Origin: Tetragonia tetragonoides
Taxonomy: Eukaryota > Streptophyta > Magnoliopsida > Caryophyllales > Aizoaceae
Direction of reading: 5' to 3'
DNA length: 64,000 nt
Assembly (NCBI GenBank): GCA_038025085.1
Contig: CM076147.1
Coordinates: forward strand, 7,598,001 to 7,662,000
Position numbers and translations under genes: made by a program. The first letter of the stretch is position 1. The number at the start of each line of letters is the position of its first letter. Of the stretch, positions 56,383 through 64,000 are shown one piece after another. The notes beneath the pieces were generated by a model. That model searched no databases. It was given only the letters and a program-made list of their open reading frames with translations, and was not told the DNA's origin.

Positions 56383-57971
56383 TTATGAGTTTTCAAGGGT
56401 GTGAGTGAGGCAGAGAGGTAATGAAGAAAAATCCCTTTTGGTCATATCCCTCATGGATGGGGCGTGACTTTCAAGTGGGAGATTCATGCTTTGGTGGAGG
56501 ATAGATGCGGACTGCGCTTCTGCATCCTCTCTTTCTTTTCTTTTCATCTCGATGTTAGTTACTTCCTCGTCTATTTGCTTGAGACCAACGGTGATTTCCG
56601 TGAGCAATTCTTCCAATGATTTCTTAGGGGCGTTTTTCATTGTTTGAAGGTCATCTTCTTCGTCACTATCCCAAATTCCGGCTACCTCTTGGTGGAGGGA
56701 GTCAAGCTTATATGGTGGGATAGAAGGTCCAATTAGAACAATCAGGCGAGAGGGGTCCTTTTCTTCCTCTTCATTTGTAATGACGAAAACCACGCCCAGA
56801 GGATTGGTGTTGTTGTTTGGAGTGGGAACATTCTTTAGCTTAGGAATAGTCCCATTATCAAAAAGATCCTGGATTTTATTTTTGAGTGTCCAACACTTCT
56901 CGGTATCATGTCCTTTTCCTCTATGGAATTTGCAATAAAGATTAGGATTCCATGATGGGCTCCTCTTTTTGATGTCAGGATCCGGAGTGGGACCCATGAC
57001 GTTGAGATAGTCATTCTTGACAAGCTTTTCCAAAACTTTAGCATAGGTCATGCCCAATGGGGTGTATTGCCTTTGCGATTTATCGTAGACAGCATTGACT
57101 TCATTAATTTTGTTGGAAGAGTTTCCCGAATTGGGGTTCTTCTTGTAGTTCGAGTTATAAGTGCCCTTGTTGAAGAAGTCCTTGCTTTTCTCCTTTTTAA
57201 GTGCTTGATCGTCCTCTATGAGCAATCCCACACTATTGAGTTGTGCGTATGAAGTAATTGCTTGATATTTGAGAGGATTCAAGTAAGAAGGTTGTATGTT
57301 CTTGAAGAATTTTCGAATTTGCTCTTCCTCGGATGGACGGTAAAGCATTTCGGCCACTTTAGTTCTCCGTTTCTTAACAAAGTCAGTGAAGCTTTCCATT
57401 TCACCTTGCTTTATTGCTTCCAACTCTCTCATGGTAGTTGGTTGGATGACGTTGTCGGCATACCTAGTGAGGAATAAACTAGACACCTTGTTCCATTCTT
57501 GAATTTGATTTGGCTCAAGCTTGAAGAACCATGCCCTAACAGTGAGGTCCAAGGTTTGTGAGAAAAGATGAATATAGAGGTCAGGATCTAGTCCTCTTAG
57601 GCCCATCGTGGTGGTGAAAGCCCTTATGTGATCTTTTGGATCATCGGTCCCTTTGAAGGTGGGGACTTCAGGCATGGAGAACTTTTGTGGGAGTTTCCCC
57701 TTGATGTGAGAGGAGTATCCTTCAGCATTGATCATGTAGTCACTTATGATCTTGTTTTAAGTTAGAGCAAACTCAAGGTTCTTAACTTGCGCACTTAGTT
57801 CCTCTACTTTGTCATCTCGAGGTGGAGGATCATCTTAAAAGGGTCAACTTCCTTAACCTTGCTTTCTATCCATGCCACACGGTTTTCCATGGTTTCCAAC
57901 ATGGTCATCATTTCAGTCAACATCTCATCAGTAGTCTTAGGTGGTGGAGGTGTCATGTCATCTTCGGCCAT
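56383..57971 (-). pseudogene. Gag of the Tat element
   Basis: A probable start at 57969-57971 (MAEDDMTPPPPKTTDEML) leads through a coiled-coil-like segment. A frameshift near 57830 and a TAA in ALT*NKI follow. From 57735 a 450-aa open stretch contains the retrotransposon gag domain (FKGTDDPKDHIRAFTTTMGL, then AWFFKLEPNQIQEWNKVSSL and LFLTRYADN). A knuckle module with CKFHRGKGHDTEKC follows, then an acidic, coiled C-terminal extension (EEEEKD, LTEITVGLKQIDEEV). Gag forms the particle and binds RNA. Confidence 0.88.
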
Positions 57972-58285
57972 TTCGGTCAACTTAGGACAAGATGGTCGAT
58001 ACAGAGGGGGAGTAACAAATACTGCGTCAGACCTAGCTTTGCTCGGAGGGGGAGACTCCAATATGAGCTTCCTAACCAGACGTTGATTACTATGATCTCG
58101 CTCCCAACTTTTCGGACCGACTGTTTTCTTCCCATTCCTGGACAGCGGATAAGACTTAGAAAAGGAAAGACTAACAAGTTCCACAAAAGAAAAGTTTTAA
58201 AACAAAAATGGGAAGTCTCTATCTAGAATATTCTATCAACATAGTTACCCTTGGGGACTAAGTAATGAGTTTAGGTCAAAAGATC
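57972..58285 (-). other. 5' leader of the Tat element, proximal part
   Basis: Upstream of the gag ATG on the minus strand. A reading frame entering from about 58184 (PLSRNGKKTVGPKSWERDHS) runs in frame into MAEDDM, so gag could start further upstream. No conserved domain. Confidence 0.35.
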
Positions 58286-58635
58286 TCGATGCGGGATAAA
58301 AATAAAAGATATTATACTCTTGACTAAAAGGAGAGGGGAGAGATATTATCTCGACTCAATATGGGATAAAGCAAAAAGATATTATACTCTTGACTAAAAG
58401 GAGAGGGGAGAGATATTATCTCAACTCAATATGGGATAAAGAAAAAAGATATTATACTCTTGACTAAAAGGAGAGGGGAGAGATATTATCTCGACTCAAA
58501 ATGGGATAAAGCAAAAGACATTATTCTTGACTAAAAGGAGAGGGGAGAGATATTATCTCGACTCAATATGGGATAAAGCAAAAGACATTATAATCTTGAC
58601 TAAAAGGAGAGGGGAGAGATATTATCGAGATCTTT
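58286..58635 (-). repeat. Five tandem repeats of about 70 bp in the leader
   Basis: The words TTGACTAAAAGGAGAGGGGA and AGATATTATCTCGACTCAAT recur at about 58320, 58390, 58460, 58528 and 58597, i.e. every 67-70 bp, with small indels. They lie between the primer binding site and gag. Confidence 0.92.
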
Positions 58636-59358
58636 GACTAAAACTCACTACCTAAATAAAAGGAAAGAATAAAGCATTAAAATCTTACCTAAGGTAACGA
58701 GCATCATATAGAACATTCAGGGATATTGTTTCCTAAAAGTAAAGATTCTAGACTCAATCTTAGGACAAAATCTAGACTCAAAAAAGAAAAAGATCCTAAT
58801 TGGGGTCTAACCTAATATTCTATAACAGCCAAAAAGACTACGTAAAGATTGCGTTCACATATGGGCAAACAACACAACAACACAAATGACATGATCATGA
58901 AAATCTAGCATGGACATGGGACTGAGTTTCAACCTAAAGCATTGGTTCTAGTTCATGAAATGGGGTAGGCTTAAGGGTTTTGGTCAAAAGGTACTCATGA
59001 TCAAGAATGTACAACAATCCGTGGGATGCGCGACAATGTGAGGCAGTCTAGTTATCCTACTCGTCGAATGGACGAATGCGTAGGAAGGTACATGAGGTGG
59101 GGGGATCCATGTTTCTGGGCAAAGAAGATTCGAGTGGATTCGCACCAAGGCACTTCACCACACTTCATTGGCTAAGAAACTAGTTTGAACTTGTAAAAAC
59201 AAGCTCGGAAGTCGCGCAAGCGCATGCACATGAATGCAATGAATGCAATTTAATAGATGAATGACAAGTCACAAAATAATAATAAGAACACTGAAGGTAG
59301 TGAACCAAGAAAAAATAATAATATTGAATCGATTTTCAAGTTACACCCTCTTAATTAT
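58636..59358 (-). other. 5' leader of the Tat element, distal part
   Basis: Non-coding leader between the primer binding site and the tandem repeats. Nothing further recognised. Confidence 0.5.
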
Positions 59359-59377
59359 GTCCCCAGCAGAGTCGCCA
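59359..59377 (-). promoter_or_regulatory. Primer binding site of the Tat element
   Basis: On the minus strand TGGCGACTCTGCTGGGGAC starts two bases (A, T in order A-A... spacer) after the LTR end CTACA. This is the PBS type reported for Ogre/Tat elements, generally assigned to tRNA-Arg. The PBS at 63982-64000 (TGGCGACTTCACTGGGGAT) is a close variant. Confidence 0.85.
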
Positions 59378-60290
59378 TTGTAGGTTGCCGGATTTTTCTC
59401 CTCCCCTTTTATGCTTCCGGACGGCCGGAACGGGTAGCCTGGGAGAGCACGGCGGTGTTCGGATTTCGTGAATCTTTGAGTGTGAATGCAGATGAAGATT
59501 TTCCTTATGCACCAAGGACATAATTAAGATTGTCTGAAGTCGCCACCAAATTTAAGGTAATTTTGAAACCTTGGAGTCAAGTCGATATTCTAGAAAGACG
59601 TCAACTTAACTCCTATGCATCCCAATCCCTATTGGAGAAATTGACTTCATAAATGAGTTTGGGGGCGTGGGTACGAGCTAGGAAGGTGTTAGGCACCCAA
59701 CTCGCCCGTTGATAACAACGGCCTTTACTAATAGATTCAATATAATTATTAATGATACGGTTCCAAACAGGGTTCAATTTGTCCAAATTCCTAGTTTTAA
59801 ATAATGGGTTGAACAAACATTATTTACGTGACCACTTTTAACAAATTATCAAATTACATGCTTTTATTGCCAGAAACTTATAATATGCTAAAACCTGCGA
59901 GTTAGAAGGCAAACAAATAATTCATCCACCAAACCACAAACAAAGCATAATTTAATCATAAGAAGCAATAAGTACATATCACATAAACCAAATTTGTTAG
60001 TAATAACAAGCAATATAAAATTTATTGAAAACCCTCAGGTTGGATTACCTGGAAGCTCAATACGAACTTACTGGGTTATGTTGCTTGAATTCATGCTCTT
60101 AATGAAGTGTGAAGGTTTATTTTGTTGTGCTAGGGCTAACCTCAAGAAGGAGTAGAATCAGAATTTCTTGTTTAATATGGGGGAGAATGTCAAAAGACCA
60201 TAGAGACCAACCTTTCAGAGAGAATGTCCAACCTCAAAGCCAACTTTGAGAGAGAAACTGCCAACCTCTTCAACTGAACCCTAAGGTTTG

Positions 60291-60299
60291 TTTATATAG
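60291..60299 (-). promoter_or_regulatory. TATA box in the Tat 5' LTR
   Basis: CTATATAAA on the minus strand, about 590 bp into the LTR, followed by CAAACC and a purine-poor stretch. A plausible LTR promoter. Confidence 0.45.
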
Positions 60300-60364
60300 A
60301 AGAGGGGGAGCTGCCAGGGTTTGGCAAGGAAATCGAATGAGCCTCCAATTTTTCGTCTACAAGA

Positions 60365-60545
60365 AAAGGTCTAGGCGGCCATGCAACTAGGCCGAATGGC
60401 CAAGCTGGCAGGACAAGCGGTCAAACCGCTTGGGAAGCGGCTTAGCCGCTATGCAAGCGGTCAAGCCGCTTAGCCTAACGGCATAGCCGCTTGTCCTAGC
60501 GGTCACCGCTTGAACTCAAGCGTGACCACTTGGATCTGGAGCGGC
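60365..60545. repeat. AAGCGG/CCGCTT inverted repeats in LTR
   Basis: AAGCGGTCAAACCGCTTGGG, AAGCGGCTTAGCCGCT and AAGCGGTCAAGCCGCTT follow one another. Each is a short hairpin-forming palindrome. Less ordered GCGGC/GCCGC words recur at 60900-60960 and 61970-62110 in the neighbouring element. Confidence 0.8.
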
Positions 60546-60892
60546 CTGCTTGTATAGGCGCCTGGCATGCTTTTCTCGTGGGGGAGGCTTTTCCGAGGGG
60601 GTCCATGCGGGATCGACTGAGTTCCCTTGTTTGACCAAGGGTTGACTCAAGGGTTTGGGTTCCCTTTCGGGCCCTTAGGTTCAAAGAGGACTATCTCTCA
60701 GTTTTAGACTCCAATTGAATTGAGTCCAACTGGTTTGGATCACCTGTACAAAAAGCTTCCACTAGTTAATCAAATGAACTGGGCTAATCATCAGAGCATT
60801 TATTCTCGCAACCAAAGTTTGAGCAAATTCCAACCCTTTCATCATTGGGTTTTTACGGGCACTTATTATAGACACAATTTTTGGTGTCTACA

Positions 60893-62425
60893 AGTGGCTT
60901 GCCGGGAGGCAGCTGGAGCCCAGCGGCTGCCCTGAGGGCCCAGCGGATGCCCCGAGGGCCCCCGCTGTCACGTCTGTGCCGCCGGGCTGACAGCGTCAGC
61001 AGCTCGACCTGGAGGCGCGCGCGTGACTAGGATTTTTTGACTTTTTGTGTTTAGTAAATTATGAGATTGCCCTGGGCTGACCCAGGGGGTCGGGATTGAG
61101 CGGTTTTGACCCAAATCTTTTAGACGCGATATCTTTTGATCCGGGAACCTGATTGAGGCAAGGTCAAAGGCGTTGGAATCTTTGTAACAAGAGTTATCCA
61201 AAGACTGAGGTTTCAAGGAATTTGGTCTAGACTTCCGAGCAATGTACTTTTCTACTTATGTCCATGTTATTCCATTACCATCATCATCGGGCTTTGCGGT
61301 GCCAGGGGATGAGAACCGATTAGGGTGTCAATAGAAGCCCCCACTTTGGCCAAACTTGTGAAAGCGAAGGTCAAAGTAATTGCTAAAAATGCCTGCAATG
61401 TTTTTTTTGAAAATGCTTTATGTTAGAAAAAAGAGATAAAAAGCTAGATCCTGACCGCATGTGGTCAGGGTTACCTGCTTTAGGATGCCAACGTGACGCT
61501 AATTTTAATAGCCTCGTCGTCAAAGAGCGTTGCGTAGCTCTGCTTTGCGGGTGCCAATGTGACGCTAATTTTAATAGCCTCAACATCAAAGAGCGTTGCG
61601 TAGCTCTGCTTTGCTGGTGCCAACGTGACGCTAATTTTAATAGCCTCAACGTCAAAGAGCGTTGCGTAGCTCTGCTTTAGTAATGCCTGTGCCTTGGAAA
61701 ATTGTGCCTGGAAAATTTAGATAATGTGCCTGTGCCTGCAAAATTTAGATAATGTGCCTGTGCCTGCGAAAATTAGATTGAATGCATGTGCCTGCCAAAA
61801 TTACAGAATACCGGGTCCTTAGGATAGAAAACCGTGTTGCGTGGGCAAAAAAGTCATTTTGGGTGACGTGCCCGTATCTCCCGGGCTTCTAACGGTCGAG
61901 AAATGCAATCCCGCGCGAAATTTGAACTCGTGGGCTCACCCCGTAAAAGGCTGAAGAGAAAATGGGTCCAGCGGCCACGCGCTAGGCCGCTGAGGGCTGG
62001 GCGGCCTTATCGGGGTTGCTCAGCGGCTCACCTGGTGCTACAGGGGCGCTGAGAGCATCCGCCCGGCCTGGCGGCATGGTCGCTTGGGCCCGCGGCCATG
62101 AACCTGGCCGCGGGGCCGGTTCAGTGGCGCGGGTTGGGGTTTAAGTGGCAGAGAGCCGAATTTTGGGTCATTTCTTCCCTAAAATTTCGAGACTCTCTCT
62201 CTCTACCTCCGTTGTTGCCCAAACTTCAATTATTGCTCAAATTTGCTCCTTTTGGCTTGCATTTTCTTGCTTTTGCATAATTTTTGCATAATTGAAAGTT
62301 TATTTGTGATTTCTCAAAAATTTGGGATGAATTTGAGAGTGGATTTTTGAAACCCTTTGAGAGAGAAAATCTAAATTTCTCCATTTTTGCTTGTTTGCTC
62401 TTGCTTGCTTGTTCATCCTTCTTCC
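60893..62425. other. GC-rich retroelement sequence, probably LTR or 3' region of another Tat-type element
   Basis: The Tat 5' LTR is inserted next to this. It contains GGCCCAGCGG-type words (60920-60965), 66-bp tandem repeats (61487-61680), shorter repeats of TGCCTGTGCCTGCRAAAATTAGAT (61690-61800) and GCGGC-rich sequence (61970-62110). CT-rich leader-like DNA (62190-62420) leads up to a mobile-domain ORF. By analogy with the neighbouring element this is its LTR side, but I could not find both LTR ends. Confidence 0.45.
61487..61680 (+). repeat. 66-bp tandem repeat, 2.9 copies
   Basis: Units start at 61487, 61553 and 61619, each beginning GCCAACGTGACGCTAATTTT (or GCCAATGTGACG). They contain AAAGAGCGTTGCGTAGCTCT, a perfect short palindrome core (AGAGCGTTGCGTAGCTCT is near-palindromic). 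The copies differ by a few bases. Confidence 0.95.
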
Positions 62426-63634
62426 ATGGCTCCAAAATTGGGAAAGAGGAGGAGTAGCAGGACTGAGGTGCGAGAGGAGGTCGAGTATCTTCACCAAGGC
62501 TTTTCCATCCCATGTGAAGCCTTCAAAGAGGAAGCCTAATGTGGCTTTTCCTCAAGATCGATAGACCCGGTCGGATAGGATGCCCGACATTGTTTGGGAC
62601 GATCGGAGTTGCTTTTCCGACCGGCGACTCATTTGAGCTCTTGGGCTTCCAAGTTCGTGGTAAGTCTTCAAGCCTTTGAATTCATAGTTTTATGCATTGA
62701 GCTTGAGTTTATATGCTTGCCTTGAATAGAATTTGTATAGAATTGTCAAGCTTGTAGCGCATGTGATCTTGCGCGGCTTGAAAAAACTGAGAAACATGTC
62801 TAGAATTGAACATTTGATTGAAATGTGAACCTAAAGGGTTGCAAACTTGATCATTTGAACCCGATGAGAATTTGAAGGCCCATGGAAACTATGGCTCTTC
62901 GATTAAGCTTTTCAAAACCTTGCCCAAAGAGGTGCAAGATGCGGTTTTGAATGCGGGGTTTGGGCCCCTTTTGAGAGCGGCGAACTCGGTTGAGTGAGTC
63001 AAGAGATGCATTGTTCGGTTGTCCATGGAGCGTTTTTGGGACACTACCGATACGTTCCACTTCCTTAATGGGAAAATGATGATTACTCCTTCGGAGTTTG
63101 CGATGTTGACCGGGGTACCTTGCGTGGGTACGCCCATTGTGTATGACGTTTCCATTTGGAAACGTAAGACCAAGTTGGTGGAGCTCTTTGGTTCTTGGGG
63201 GAACACTTGGGGTCACCACTACCGTTCTTTTAGCGAGCTCTTTTCTATGCTTTGAAAGACCCGAGGTATAAGAGGAATACCTTGGTGGAGCAAAAGGCGA
63301 GGATGTTTATCGCCTACCTCCTTGCCACCACTATCTTTAGTGACAAGGGGGAACGCATTCATGCCATCTACATCCCGAGCCTGCTAGACTGGGAGAGAGT
63401 GAGAGAGACAATTGGTGGTTGCCGGGCTATGCCAACCTTTTGAGATGCATGCGGTATGCCTGCCGCGTGAATGACGAGGGGTACAAGCAGGCGAACCTTC
63501 CTCCCGTGAGCTTATGCGGCTTTTGTATTTGCTTTGCGTGATATGCATGATGTAAGTGTACGGTGCTCAATTTCATGTCTTGAATATAGCCTTGGTTTTT
63601 CGAGCATTTCCCAGACATTGCGCCTACGGGTTGG
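62426..63634 (+). pseudogene. Plant-mobile-domain ORF of another Tat-type element, interrupted
   Basis: ATG at 62426 opens MAPKLGKRRSSRTEVREEVE; a GTAAGTC donor-like site lies at about 62659. From about 62852 the frame reads FKTLPKEVQDAVLNAGFGPL, a stop, MERFWDTTDTFHFLNGKMMI, TPSEFAMLTGVPCVGTP, a frameshift near 63255, and RNTLVEQKARMFIAYLLATT then FSDKGERIHAIYIPSL. The W-D-x-x-x-x-T-F-H-F...ITPSEFAMLTG pattern is the plant mobile domain (aminotransferase-like). It decays after 63445 and is cut at 63634 by a new LTR. It differs in sequence from the ORF at 29482/50950, so it belongs to another family member. Confidence 0.65.
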
Positions 63635-63980
63635 TGTAGACGCCAAAAAAGCGTCTTCAGATTTCTCCGCACAAGCCCGATGATGAAAGGAGTAATTTAT
63701 AAACTTGAACGCTATTTTTGCTTTAATAGTTAAGATATGAGCGGGAGTCTTTCTAAAAACATGATTAGTTCACTTATCGCGCTATTGGGTTGTCCCTTCG
63801 GTTTGTCTCTTCGATAAAACGCTGATAGCAGATTTGTGACCTCTTTCATGGTTTTTATTCAGTTCAAGTCTTTTGAAAAGCTTTTTTAACTCGACGGTTC
63901 CTTGAACTTATCTAAACCCCAAGCTTAAAAATTTTATATAAGGACGCACTCCGTGGCCGTAGAAATCCCGGGTCCTTACA
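63635..63980 (+). repeat. 5' LTR (346 bp) of a plus-strand LTR retrotransposon running off the window
   Basis: TGTAGACGCC...CTTACA, followed after one base by a primer binding site. TATATAA lies at 63935-63941 with the start site expected about 30 bp on (GGACGCACTCC). The first 96 bp match 29356-29451. Confidence 0.85.
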
Positions 63981-63981
63981 G

Positions 63982-64000
63982 TGGCGACTTCACTGGGGAT
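63982..64000 (+). promoter_or_regulatory. Primer binding site at the window end
   Basis: TGGCGACTTCACTGGGGAT follows the LTR end by one base and matches the Ogre/Tat PBS type except for a C to T change, so this is a 5' LTR and the element continues to the right. Confidence 0.8.

Larger units (their letters stand above)
52546..60892 (-). mobile_element. Tat-lineage Ty3/gypsy retrotransposon, defective, 3' LTR not found
   Basis: Order on the minus strand: 5' LTR (60892-59379), primer binding site, leader with 70-bp tandem repeats, gag, zinc-knuckle modules, reverse transcriptase, RNase H, a second RNase H remnant and integrase. An antisense mobile-domain ORF (52083 to 50950 and 29811 to 29482) lies where the 3' region should be. 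The PBS (TGGCGACTCTGCTGGGGA) and second RNase H point to the Tat/Ogre lineage. The CACTA 3 element later split the antisense ORF. Multiple frameshifts and deletions make it non-functional; the expected 3' LTR is missing. Confidence 0.85.
59379..60892 (-). repeat. 5' LTR of the Tat element (1514 bp)
   Basis: On the minus strand it runs from TGTAGACACCAAAAATTG to CGGCAACCTACA. A TATATAAA box lies at 60291-60299 (minus strand). A stretch at 60365-60545 is packed with AAGCGG/CCGCTT inverted words. Its first bases resemble the LTR at 63635 (TGTAGACGCC...GATGATGAAAGG), so the two families are related. No second copy was found in the window. Confidence 0.85.

Noticed and set aside
58286..58635. CRISPR-like array
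   Set aside because: Whole 70-bp units repeat, without unique spacers, inside a retrotransposon leader in a plant genome.

Overview
The window reads as nuclear DNA of a flowering dicot. It has spliceable plant genes with GT-AG introns and is otherwise a dense stack of plant transposons: CACTA/En-Spm, PIF-Harbinger, Mutator-like, hAT, L1-type LINE, a chromovirus-type LTR element and a Tat-lineage Ty3/gypsy element. A Tat element with an antisense plant-mobile-domain ORF is reminiscent of Silene Retand, so Caryophyllales is my guess, but nothing here proves the species. There are no bacterial features, CRISPR arrays or convincing tRNA/rRNA genes.

Left part (1-13 kb). A probable small three-exon gene lies on the minus strand (282-1024). 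It diverges from an intact LEC1-type NF-YB transcription factor gene on the plus strand (exons 1544-1616, 4842-5020, 5134-5583; 233 aa). A CACTA element (6366 to about 12165) follows and contains a Harbinger-like element, which in turn contains a Mutator-like element with long inverted repeats. A 306-bp TTA-flanked MITE sits at 12449-12754.

Middle part (13-29.4 kb). A second, broken copy of the LEC1-type gene starts at 13224. Its first intron is swollen to nearly 16 kb by a second CACTA element (about 13771-27362). That element holds a nested smaller CACTA-like element carrying exons of an ARIA-type armadillo-repeat gene, and a non-autonomous LTR element (20348-24585). Exon 2 resumes at 29067, carries a 1-nt frameshift, and is cut off at 29355 by an LTR-type terminus.

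Right part (29.4-64 kb). A defective minus-strand Tat element (gag, RT, RNase H, integrase, 5' LTR at 59379-60892) carries an antisense mobile-domain ORF on the plus strand. That ORF is split by a 21-kb CACTA transposon (29812-50946) with a perfect 3-bp ATA target duplication. Inside the 21-kb element are its own transposase_24/Ulp1-like ORF (minus strand, degenerate), a 556-bp hAT MITE, an L1-type LINE (35165-40384) and a 6.4-kb LTR element with 2710-bp LTRs and a CGTAA target duplication (41666-48041). The last 3 kb hold GC-rich retroelement sequence, 66-bp tandem repeats and another mobile-domain ORF. That ORF is interrupted by a fresh 5' LTR plus primer binding site running off the end.

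Only the LEC1-type gene and perhaps the small gene at the left look functional; the rest records successive insertions. I found no convincing undescribed biological system. The best second looks are the duplicated and broken LEC1 locus, the long flanking duplications around two CACTA elements, the gene-fragment capture, and the three zinc-knuckle modules of the Tat element.
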